DNA of 64,000 nt from JAJZNI01 sp035624785 (lineage in GTDB: Bacteria > Chloroflexota > Dormibacteria > Aeolococcales > Aeolococcaceae), in NCBI GenBank assembly GCA_035624785.1, contig DASPQV010000019.1:30712-94711 (forward strand), written 5' to 3'. Position 1 is the stretch's first letter; every line of letters starts with the position of its first letter. Positions 7,814-15,381 of this stretch are shown here, in pieces. The notes beneath the pieces were generated by a model, which made no database searches, was not told the DNA's origin, and saw only the letters and a program-made list of their open reading frames with translations. Made by a program: the position numbers and the translations under genes.

Positions 7814-8758
7814 TCAGCCGGTCCTGGGTGTCAGGCGGCCCTGGGCGTTGCAGTGCTGGTGTGCGCTGATGCAGCCGGCCACGATCTGGGCCAGGGTTGC
7901 CTGGTTCCAACCGTTGATGAAGTCGGCGTGGGCGGTGGCCGCGCTGGCGGTCTGACCCGGTGCGGTGGAGAGGGTGATGTTGGTGTCGCTGACGTGATAG
8001 AGGACGTGGACCACGAGCTGCGGGATCATCACCGGGAAACCGGCCGGACAGCGCCCGGCGACCGCGTAGACGGCGTTGGTCTGGGAGGCTCCGGACAGGG
8101 TGTGGCCGTCCCAACAGTTGGGGAAGGTGATCGCCACCTTCTCCAGGCCCTGAGCGCAGGGAACCGGCATCGCCCCGTGGGAGACAGTCACCGGGTCTCC
8201 GGAGACGACGCAGCTCCAGCTGACCACCGCCTCCCCCTGGGGAGCCGTCGCATGCTCGCTGCCGGCGATGAGCTGGAGGCCCTCCGGTGTGGTGACGACG
8301 TTGGAGGTCCGCGGTGCGATCCAGTAGAGGGAGGCGCGCACCGGGGTGACGATGGCGCCGTCGTCGTACAGCGCCGGGGTCCAATACGCGGAGCCGTCGC
8401 CTCTGTTCGCGCAGGTGGTGGGGCCACCCCGCAGGCCCGCCGCGGTCGACGAGGCGGAGGTCGTGGTGTTGCCGAAGAAGTCGTGGAGCATCGACATGCC
8501 CGCCATCCCCGGCATCAGGATGGGATCGGCGTTGGACGAATGGGAGTAGCCGCAGGCCTCCACCATGATCCCGACCGAGACGGCCGGGGAGGTGAGGGGT
8601 GGCGCGGCAGCCGCAGGCGGCGGCGGCGACGGCGAGGCGATCCCCGACGCCGCCGGCCTGGAGGCCGTCTCCTGGGCGGCCCGTCCCTGGCTGAGCGGTA
8701 CCGCGACTGCCGCCGCCACCGCGACGACCGCGGTGATGATCGCTCCGGGCCGGTTCAT
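7814..8758 (-). CDS. Secreted DUF1996 domain protein
   Basis: A 314-residue protein. Residues 1-28 form a signal peptide (AIITAVVAVAAAVAVPLSQGRAAQ), followed by a Pro/Ala-rich linker to about residue 55 and a DUF1996 domain. Typical DUF1996 features are HSSNADPILMPGMAGMSMLHDFFGN near the start, ANRGDGSAYWTPALYDDG, and FPNCWDGHT in the middle. Cysteines are paired as expected outside the cell. Function is unknown; the family occurs in fungi and actinomycete-like soil bacteria. Its start overlaps the stop of the upstream membrane protein by an ATGA, so the two are translationally coupled. Confidence 0.85.
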   Translation of the reverse strand: MNRPGAIITAVVAVAAAVAVPLSQGRAAQETASRPAASGIASPSPPPPAAAAPPLTSPAVSVGIMVEACGYSHSSNADPILMPGMAGMSMLHDFFGNTTTSASSTAAGLRGGPTTCANRGDGSAYWTPALYDDGAIVTPVRASLYWIAPRTSNVVTTPEGLQLIAGSEHATAPQGEAVVSWSCVVSGDPVTVSHGAMPVPCAQGLEKVAITFPNCWDGHTLSGASQTNAVYAVAGRCPAGFPVMIPQLVVHVLYHVSDTNITLSTAPGQTASAATAHADFINGWNQATLAQIVAGCISAHQHCNAQGRLTPRTG

Positions 8759-9396
8759 GCTGACCCTCCGGGGGTGACGTCGAAGCTGGCCGGAGGAGGG
8801 GCGGGAGGTGCCTGCGGGCCAGCGGTCGGGGGCGGTGGCCAGTCCGCATCAGGCACGGCGGCCGCGCCAGGCGAGGCCATGCCGGCGAAGCTGGCGGGCG
8901 GGAGCGGCGGCGCCGGTGCGGCGAAGTGGAAGTACGGCGACGCCCAGGTGGGCGCGCCGAGCAGGTCCCCTGGTCCAGATGCGTGCCGCTGCTTCCAGTC
9001 AGAGTGTGCCCCGCGTCTCGGGGGCAGGACGAAGAGGACGGCGGCCAGGGCGAGCTCGAGGACGGTGACCCCGATCCCCGGAGCCGTCACCGTCTCGGGG
9101 GCCCAGGGATGCGGCCCGATGGGGAGCCCCGACGAGGTCGCGAGCGTCCAGAGCGCCGCCGCCGCGACCGAGAAGGAGGCCACGAATGGCCGCGTCCTCT
9201 GGATTCCGAGAAGCAGGGCCGCGGCAAACACCAGCTGGACGGTGCCGATGACACCGAGGACGACGCCGGCCACGAGCCAGTCCGACCCCTCACCGGCGGC
9301 AACCAGGAGGTGGATGGCGCCGCAAGTTGCGCAGGCCAATGCCAGAAGCGCGTCGAGTCGAGGCGTCGCCTCGGGGGCTGGGCTCGTGCTCCCCAT
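8755..9396 (-). CDS. Small integral membrane protein with Pro-rich C-terminal tail
   Basis: A 213-residue protein with four predicted helices: ALLALACATCGAIHLLVAA, LVAGVVLGVIGTVQLVFAAALLLG, FVASFSVAAAALWTLA and GVTVLELALAAVLFVL. The last 80 residues are rich in Pro and Ala. I start at the ATG ending at 9396 (GGAG about 12 bases upstream); the frame to 9483 is open but unsupported. No family was recognised. Its stop overlaps the start of the DUF1996 gene (ATGA), suggesting that the two products act together at the envelope. Confidence 0.65.
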   Translation of the reverse strand: MGSTSPAPEATPRLDALLALACATCGAIHLLVAAGEGSDWLVAGVVLGVIGTVQLVFAAALLLGIQRTRPFVASFSVAAAALWTLATSSGLPIGPHPWAPETVTAPGIGVTVLELALAAVLFVLPPRRGAHSDWKQRHASGPGDLLGAPTWASPYFHFAAPAPPLPPASFAGMASPGAAAVPDADWPPPPTAGPQAPPAPPPASFDVTPGGSA

Positions 9397-9628
9397 GCGG
9401 CGATCGTGCTCCACCCCGTCACGGTTTTCCTGAAAGCGGGCTGAGAGCCAACGGTGCCTTGCCCGCGTTACCGCTCTCACCACGGCTGGCTCCCTACCCG
9501 CCCGGGCGGCAGAGGGTTGATCTTTTCAGGCGGGTCGAACTCCCGTTGACGGCGGCGGACCCGATGGATAGCCTGGCATGGCGGCGGCGCGCCCACACGC
9601 CGCTCAAGGGCTCATGAGGAGAGGACAC

Positions 9629-11398
9629 ATGCAGCTGTCTGTTTCTCTGCGAGTAGGGCGGGGTCGCGCCTGGGCGCTGCTGGCCGGGACCGCGTTCATC
9701 CTGGTCGGCGCGACCACGGGGGCTGCTCCAGCGACCGCGGCCAGCCCCGGTTCCGGGGTCCCGTACGGCGTGACCCGAGGTCAGCTCACCGCTGCCGGCG
9801 CCGTCAACCTGCGCTCGCTGGCGGCTCAGCAGGGAGGTGCGATGGTCCCGTCGCCAACAACGGCCGGGCGATACCGGGCTGTCGACAACCAGGCGGTGAC
9901 CTACCAGCCAGGCCGGAGATCCGCTGCTCTGAGCGCGACCGCGAACTTCCCGGTCAGCTCCTTGCAGGTTCCCGGCGAATCCGGCTTCATCGGTCTCACC
10001 GGGCCGCAGCAGGCGGCGGTCAACGGGGATCTCGACCTCGAGCCCCCGGACCAGGGGCTCTGCGCTGGTCAGGGTCTGGTGGGTGAGTTCATCAACAACG
10101 CGTTCGATGTGTATACCCCGAGCGGGGTCGCCGAGGAGGCGCCGGTCCCCTCGTTTGCGATCTTCAATCAGCCGGCCGACTCCTTCTTCTCGGACCCGCG
10201 CTGCTACTACGACGCGCCGACCCAGCGCTGGATTCTCATCGAGTTCGTAATCACTGTGAACAGCGTCCTCCAGGTGATCCCGCCGGCGACCCAGTTCATC
10301 GCGGTGAGCAACACCTTCGATCCGCTGGGCACGTACAACATCTACTCCTTCGACACCACCGATGCATCGACCCCCAACTGCCCTTGCTTCGGTGACTTCG
10401 ACCAGCTGGGCGTCGACGACAACGGGATCTACATCTCCACCAACGAGTTCGGGGACGCGTCGGGCTACAACGGGGTCATCATCTACGCGCTCTCCAAGCA
10501 GCTCCTGGAGACGGAGAAGCAGACCGGCATCTCGCCGACTCTCTTCGAGTACCGGTTGCCGAGCGACTTCTTCGGAGCCCCCTATCACATCGCGCCGGCC
10601 CAGACGCCGCCGGGGGCCAAGTTCGCCCCCAACACCGAGTACTTCGTCGAGTCCAACAGCAATGCCGCCAGCGATGATCACCTGGCTGTCTATGCCATGA
10701 TCGACACATCGCTGCTGGCGACTCCGGCACCACCTCCGCTGCTCAGCACTGAGATCGTCTCCGAGGCGTATGCCTTCCCCCCGGATGCGACCCAGATGAA
10801 GGGCCCGCACCCCCTGGGCGCGGCAGGCCAGGACCCCGAGGGAGAGCTGCAGGCGGACTTCAATGCCATCCAGGAGGTGACCTACACGGGCGGGCAGCTG
10901 CTCGCCGAGCTGGACACCAACACCGCGGCCGGGCGCGATGGCACCGCCTGGTTCGTCCTCAGCGCCAGCCACACCACCAAGAAGCTGAGCGCATCCCTGG
11001 TCAGGCAGGGATATGTCACGGTGGCCGGGGAAAACCTGATCTATCCGGACATCGCGGTCGACTCGGCCGGGGGTGGCTACATCGGGTTCACCCTCAGCGG
11101 AGCTGGCTACTTCCCGAGCGCGGCGTACGTGGCCTTCGACTCGGCTGTGGGGGCCTTCGGCTCCATCCACGTTGCCATGGCCGGAACCGCTCCTGAGGAC
11201 TCCTTCACCTGCTACGCGGCCTTTGTCGGGCCGTCGTACGGGGGATGCCGCTGGGGCGACTACTCGATGGGGGTGGCCATGAACGGTCGCGTGTACCTGG
11301 CAACCGAGGTGGTCCCGCCGACGAGCCGTGACTACCTGACGAACTGGGGCACCTACGTCTGGAGCGCCAAGCCGATGGCTCCTCCGCCGGCGTCATAG
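9629..11398 (+). CDS. Large secreted protein of unknown function
   Basis: A 589-residue protein. The ATG at 9629 follows AGGAGAGG, and a signal peptide covers residues 1-37 (ALLAGTAFILVGATTGAAPATAAS, probable AxA-type cleavage). The mature part is rich in Tyr, Asp, Gly and Thr, with recurring strand-turn units such as PPDQGLCAGQGLVGEFINN, DPRCYYDAPTQRWILIEF, FGDFDQLGVDDNGIYIS and FTCYAAFVGPSYGGCRWGDYS. This pattern suggests a beta-propeller-like fold with a few conserved cysteines, but I see no catalytic motif. It is a single gene. A weak TTGACG-17-TAGCCT promoter may lie at 9546-9574. Confidence 0.7.
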   Translation: MQLSVSLRVGRGRAWALLAGTAFILVGATTGAAPATAASPGSGVPYGVTRGQLTAAGAVNLRSLAAQQGGAMVPSPTTAGRYRAVDNQAVTYQPGRRSAALSATANFPVSSLQVPGESGFIGLTGPQQAAVNGDLDLEPPDQGLCAGQGLVGEFINNAFDVYTPSGVAEEAPVPSFAIFNQPADSFFSDPRCYYDAPTQRWILIEFVITVNSVLQVIPPATQFIAVSNTFDPLGTYNIYSFDTTDASTPNCPCFGDFDQLGVDDNGIYISTNEFGDASGYNGVIIYALSKQLLETEKQTGISPTLFEYRLPSDFFGAPYHIAPAQTPPGAKFAPNTEYFVESNSNAASDDHLAVYAMIDTSLLATPAPPPLLSTEIVSEAYAFPPDATQMKGPHPLGAAGQDPEGELQADFNAIQEVTYTGGQLLAELDTNTAAGRDGTAWFVLSASHTTKKLSASLVRQGYVTVAGENLIYPDIAVDSAGGGYIGFTLSGAGYFPSAAYVAFDSAVGAFGSIHVAMAGTAPEDSFTCYAAFVGPSYGGCRWGDYSMGVAMNGRVYLATEVVPPTSRDYLTNWGTYVWSAKPMAPPPAS

Positions 11399-11589
11399 GC
11401 TCGCGGACCCGGACGGGTCGGCGCACCGGTGGCCGCGGCAATGCGCGGCGGCCACCGGCAGGCCTCAGCAGAAGCGGGGCCGTCGACGGCGTGGCGGGAT
11501 CGGTGCTCGAAGCCGGCCCCGGCGCGCGCCGGCGCCCAAGCTCGGGTGTGGTCCTGGCCAAGGAGTTCGCCCTCTCCGGAGCGGAGCAG

Positions 11590-11607
11590 GGCGGGCCGCG
11601 GCCCGCC
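11590..11607. repeat. 18-base perfect GC palindrome
   Basis: GGCGGGCC, a central GC, then GGCCCGCC. It lies about 45 bases upstream of the -10 box of the DUF885 gene and downstream of the secreted-protein gene, so it could be an operator or part of a terminator. Confidence 0.4.
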
Positions 11608-11651
11608 AGACCTCTGGTTGACCACCGACCGGTCGGCCCGGACAGCGGGGG

Positions 11652-11657
11652 TACCCT
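11652..11657 (+). promoter_or_regulatory. Leaderless -10 box of the DUF885 gene
   Basis: TACCCT ends 7 bases before the GTG at 11665, which is also where family similarity begins. This supports GTG 11665 over the upstream open frame. Confidence 0.55.
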
Positions 11658-11664
11658 TGGTAGT

Positions 11665-13362
11665 GTGTCGAGTCCGGTCTACGACCTCTGCGACGCGTAC
11701 ATCGAGCACCTGGCCGCCCTGGATCCCGCGATGGCCACGGCGCGCGGACTGCTCGGCCACGATGCCGAGCTGACCGACTACTCACCGGCCGGCATCGCCG
11801 CCCGCACCGAGCTGGATCGAGCCACGCTTCTCGAGGTCGCCACCCTGCCCGTGGAGGGCGATCGCGACCGGGTGGCGGCGGGTCTTCTCAGCGAGTGGCT
11901 CCGATCACGGCTGGCCCTGGATGACGCCGGTGAGACGCTGAGGACGCTGCGGATCATCGGCAGCCCCTGGCAGTCCATCCGCAACGTGTTCGACCTCATG
12001 CCGCGGGGCAGCGACCAGGACTGGGAGACCATCGCCACCCGCCTGGAGCTGGTGCCCGACCGCCTCTCCGGGTACCGCGCCTCGCTGGAGGAGGCGGCTG
12101 ACCGCGCGAGGCCCCCGGCTCGGCGCCAGGTGCTCGCCTGCGCGGAACAGGGCTCGACCTGGGCCGGGGAGCGCGGCCGGCGGTCCTTCTTCGCCGAGCT
12201 CACCTCCGGATACCCGGGTGACAGCAGCTCACTCCGAGACCGGCTCGAGGCCGCTGGACAGGCCGCGGCCGGCGCCTACCGCACGGCGAGCGCCTGGCTG
12301 CGCGATGTCCTGGCACCGCGTGCCCCCGACCGCGACGCGGCCGGTCCCGAGTTGTACGCGCTGGCCGCACGGCAGCACCTGGGGTCGAGCATCGACATCG
12401 CGGAGACCTACGGGTGGGGATGGGACGAGGTGCACCGGCTCGAAGCCGAGATGGCCGACGTGGGACGCCGGATCGTGCCGGGCGCCCCGATCGGAGAGGT
12501 GATCTCGGTGCTGGAGTCGGACCCGGCCCGGGCCGCGCACGGCGAGGAATCGCTGCGCGCCTTCCTCCAGGAGCTGATGAATCGCACCGTCGACCAGCTC
12601 GATGGCCGGGACTTCGACATCCCCGGACCGCTCCGCGCCGTGGAGGCGATGATCGCGCCCCCCGGTGGTGCCGCGGCCATCTACTACACCGGCCCGCCCG
12701 AGGACTTCAGCCAGCCTGGTCGCACCTGGTACCCCACCCTGGGAAGGAGCGTGTTTCCGCTCTGGGGGGAGGTCTCGACCTGCTACCACGAGGGCGTCCC
12801 CGGTCACCATCTTCAGATCGGCCAGGTGCGCTTCCTCAAGGACCAGCTGAGCCGCTTCCAGCGCGCCATCTGGATGACCGGGCATGGGGAGGGGTGGGCC
12901 CTCTACGCGGAGCGCCTCATGGACGAGCTCGGCCACTTCGAGAGGCCCGAGTACCGTCTGGGATTCCTGAACGGGCAGCTGCTCAGGGCCGTCCGTGTGG
13001 TGGTCGACATCGGGGTGCACCTCACCCTGGCCATCCCCGCCGGCGAGCGGTTCCACCCGGGCGAGCTCTGGAACCCGGCGCTGGCCGCGGAGTTCCTCGA
13101 CGAACGGAGCTGCCACCCCCGGGATTTCATGGCCAGTGAGCTGGACAGGTACCTGGGCTGGCCGGGCCAGGCGATCTCATACAAGGTTGGCGAGCGGGCC
13201 TGGCTCCGCGCCCGCAGCGAGGCGCGGAGCCGGTTGGGTGCGCGGTTTGGGCTCAAGGCGTTCCACGCCCACGCCCTGAGCCTGGGCCCCCTCACCCTCG
13301 ACCAGCTTGCCGCGGAATGCGCCGCCTGGAACCCGCCCCAGGCCATGACCGCGGTTCCTTGA
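11665..13362 (+). CDS. DUF885 family putative metal-dependent peptidase
   Basis: A 565-residue DUF885 protein, mostly helical, without a signal peptide. The family hallmark CYHEGVPGHHLQ is present, with HEGVPGHH at residues 375-382, a zinc-binding motif resembling the HExxH of thermolysin- and M32-like peptidases. A second conserved segment, WMTGHGEGWALYAERLMDELG, follows about 30 residues later and supplies the probable third ligand Glu. Family members are annotated as putative peptidases with little biochemistry. The start is the GTG at 11665, placed by the TACCCT box 7 bases upstream; the frame to 11491 is open but low complexity. The next gene's open frame begins directly at the stop. Confidence 0.85.
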   Translation: MSSPVYDLCDAYIEHLAALDPAMATARGLLGHDAELTDYSPAGIAARTELDRATLLEVATLPVEGDRDRVAAGLLSEWLRSRLALDDAGETLRTLRIIGSPWQSIRNVFDLMPRGSDQDWETIATRLELVPDRLSGYRASLEEAADRARPPARRQVLACAEQGSTWAGERGRRSFFAELTSGYPGDSSSLRDRLEAAGQAAAGAYRTASAWLRDVLAPRAPDRDAAGPELYALAARQHLGSSIDIAETYGWGWDEVHRLEAEMADVGRRIVPGAPIGEVISVLESDPARAAHGEESLRAFLQELMNRTVDQLDGRDFDIPGPLRAVEAMIAPPGGAAAIYYTGPPEDFSQPGRTWYPTLGRSVFPLWGEVSTCYHEGVPGHHLQIGQVRFLKDQLSRFQRAIWMTGHGEGWALYAERLMDELGHFERPEYRLGFLNGQLLRAVRVVVDIGVHLTLAIPAGERFHPGELWNPALAAEFLDERSCHPRDFMASELDRYLGWPGQAISYKVGERAWLRARSEARSRLGARFGLKAFHAHALSLGPLTLDQLAAECAAWNPPQAMTAVP

Positions 13363-13364
13363 CG

Positions 13365-13370
13365 TAGATT
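13365..13370 (+). promoter_or_regulatory. Possible leaderless -10 box before the flippase-like gene
   Basis: TAGATT ends 7 bases before an ATC codon at 13378, matching the spacing of the other leaderless promoters here, although ATC is not a normal start codon. Confidence 0.35.
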
Positions 13371-13377
13371 CCTAGGT

Positions 13378-14514
13378 ATCGAGAGCCTCGCCCAGCCGCG
13401 CCGCGATCATCCGCGCCGGGGCGTCCCGCAGGCGGTTCGGCACGGCCTGACCACGCTCGCCGGGCTGGCGGGCCTGTGCGCGGTCCTGCTCTGGCTCGAC
13501 CCGGCCCAGGTGGGCAATGGCCTGGCCCACTTCCAGCTGGCCCTGCTCCCGGCGGTCCTGCTCCTCTCGGTCTCGACGTACGTCGTCCAGGGTGTGCGCT
13601 GGCACTTCCTGCTGGCTGACATCGGAGCCCGGATGCCGCTTCGCGACACCGTCCTGGTCAACCTGGCCGGCCAGACGATCACCGCCATCCTGCCCTTGGG
13701 CGACCTGACTCGCGCCGCCTTCGCCAGCAGCGCCACCGGGCGCGACTTCGGCGACATCGCCGCCACGGTCACCGTGCAGGAGCTCTCCTACACGCTGATC
13801 CTGACCCTCTCTGCGCTCCCCGCCATCCTTGCCCTGGGCTTCGGCTTCGCCCCGGTGATCCCGGTGGCGCTGGGCATCGCCGCGATCGTGGTCATCCTCA
13901 CCGTCTCGCCGGTGTTCTGCCGGATCCATGACCTGATCGCCCACATCCCCGGCCTCAACCGTCTTCTCCCCGCCATCGACGAGCTGCAGGCGGAGACCGC
14001 CGCGCTGCTGCACCGGCCCGACGCGCTGCTGCTCTCGCTTCTCGACGCCCTCCGCGTCTGCCTGGCGGTGACCAGCTTCTGGCTCCTTCTCCAGGGGGTG
14101 GCGCCAGGCCACGCGGGATGGTGGCAGGCCGCCTTCGTGCTGGCACTGTCGAGCATCGGTGGAGCCATCAGCCTGATCCCGGGCGGGGCCGGCGCCAACG
14201 AGGCGAGCACCGCCGCTCTCTTGATCTTCCTTGGGTTCGGGCGTGGGGCGGCCGGGGCGGTGGCGGTGATGCAGCGGTTGCTGGTCACCGGGCTCTCGCT
14301 CGCCCTGGGGTTGGGAGCCTATGCGGCGATCCACCGGCGCCTCCGTCTCGGCGGGGTGCTCCAGCTCTTCGCCCGCCCCAGCGCTGCCAGGGCCGCCGTC
14401 ACCGGCGAGCGGCAGCGCCGGCCGCGCTTGCGATCGCAGCAGGTCGCGGATTCCGAGGGCACGGAGGCGCTGGCGGGGGTCGACGCCCGGCGCCGGACGG
14501 GGGCTGGCCGCTGA
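13378..14514 (+). CDS. Lysylphosphatidylglycerol synthase TM region / UPF0104 family membrane protein
   Basis: Seven or eight hydrophobic helices with family traits (ALLPAVLLLSVSTYVVQGVRWHFLL, LPLGDLTRAAF, SLIPGGAGANEAS). These proteins are flippase-like and are often linked to lipid or glycan export. The first canonical start (GTG 13510) would remove a complete first helix (LAGLAGLCAVLLWLD) that the family has. The frame is open back to the DUF885 stop at 13362 with no ATG, GTG or TTG. Because TAGATT ends 7 bases before ATC 13378, I place the start there with low certainty; CTG 13447 is another possibility. From 13378 the protein is 378 residues. Confidence 0.6.
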   Translation: MESLAQPRRDHPRRGVPQAVRHGLTTLAGLAGLCAVLLWLDPAQVGNGLAHFQLALLPAVLLLSVSTYVVQGVRWHFLLADIGARMPLRDTVLVNLAGQTITAILPLGDLTRAAFASSATGRDFGDIAATVTVQELSYTLILTLSALPAILALGFGFAPVIPVALGIAAIVVILTVSPVFCRIHDLIAHIPGLNRLLPAIDELQAETAALLHRPDALLLSLLDALRVCLAVTSFWLLLQGVAPGHAGWWQAAFVLALSSIGGAISLIPGGAGANEASTAALLIFLGFGRGAAGAVAVMQRLLVTGLSLALGLGAYAAIHRRLRLGGVLQLFARPSAARAAVTGERQRRPRLRSQQVADSEGTEALAGVDARRRTGAGR

Positions 14515-14698
14515 CCGTGGCTCGCTCCCGGGCAGCGGCACCGATCGCTCGGACCGCCTGACCCCGGGTTCCGGATCAGATCGCTGGTCCGGGTGGGCCG
14601 GAGGCCTGGTTCAATGGGGCCAGTGGCGGGGCCCGATGAGATTCCGGGAAGCCGACCGTCAGGGTGTGCGATCAGATCCGTTCAGCAGGGAGAGCGAG

Positions 14699-15094
14699 AT
14701 GAGCAGGCAGACGCCTTCGGCGATCACCAGGGTTCTCAACGTGGCCGTCCCGGTGAGCGATCACGACCGGGCGCTCGGCTTCTACCGCGACGTGCTCGGT
14801 CTCGAGGTCCGTCGGGACGCGCCGTTCGGGCCGGGCCTGCGCTGGGTCGAGGTGGGCGCGCCCGGTGCCGAGACCACCGTCGCCCTGGCCCCCCACCGTG
14901 AGGGGACATCGATCGGGGTTGACACAGGAATCCGGCTGGGGACCCGGGACGCAGATGCGTCGCACCGGGACCTGGCGGCCCGGGGCGTCGACGTGGGCGC
15001 CGAGGTCATGAGGTTCGGTCCGGGCGTGCCCGCGATGTTCTTCCTGCGGGACCCCGACGGCAACCAGCTGGTCATCGTCGAGGACGCCGCCTGA
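14699..15094 (+). CDS. VOC (glyoxalase/bleomycin resistance) family protein
   Basis: A 131-residue protein with one vicinal-oxygen-chelate domain made of two beta-alpha-beta-beta-beta halves. VLNVAVPVSDHDRALGFYRDVLGLE opens the first half, and AMFFLRDPDGNQLVIVED closes the second with the usual DPDGN turn and metal-site Glu. Substrate cannot be inferred. The ATG follows AGGGAGAG. Its stop codon TGA overlaps the CTG from which the DUF1905 protein appears to start, so the pair is probably translated in sequence. Confidence 0.85.
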   Translation: MSRQTPSAITRVLNVAVPVSDHDRALGFYRDVLGLEVRRDAPFGPGLRWVEVGAPGAETTVALAPHREGTSIGVDTGIRLGTRDADASHRDLAARGVDVGAEVMRFGPGVPAMFFLRDPDGNQLVIVEDAA

Positions 15095-15366
15095 ACCTCA
15101 GCCGGCGGTTCACCGCCACGCTCCAGCGCAGCGACGCCAGGGGCGGCTGGACCTACGTGGTCATGCCGGGCTCCGCGGTGTTCTTCGGGACGAGGGGCCT
15201 GGTCAGGGTTCGGGGGACGGTGGACGGCCAGCCCTTCCGGAGCTCATGCATGGCGATGGGCGATGGGACCCACAAGCTGCCCATTCGCAGCGACCTGCGG
15301 CAGGCCATCGGCAAGCAGGCCGGAGATCGGGTGACCGTCCGCCTCCTCGAGCGCCTCGCGGAATGA
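15091..15366 (+). CDS. DUF1905 domain protein
   Basis: The 91-residue translation FTATLQRSDARGGWTYVV...FFGTRGLVRVRGTVDG...RSSCMAMGDGTHKLPI covers a complete DUF1905 domain, a small beta-barrel of unknown function sometimes joined to bacteriocin-resistance YdeI-type domains. The first normal start (GTG 15157) would cut into the first strand. The frame is open upstream to a TGA in the VOC gene with no ATG, GTG or TTG. I therefore place the start at CTG 15091, which overlaps the VOC stop by three bases. A short product from 15157 is possible. Confidence 0.6.
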   Translation: MNLSRRFTATLQRSDARGGWTYVVMPGSAVFFGTRGLVRVRGTVDGQPFRSSCMAMGDGTHKLPIRSDLRQAIGKQAGDRVTVRLLERLAE

Positions 15367-15381
15367 TCGCCCGGACGGCCC

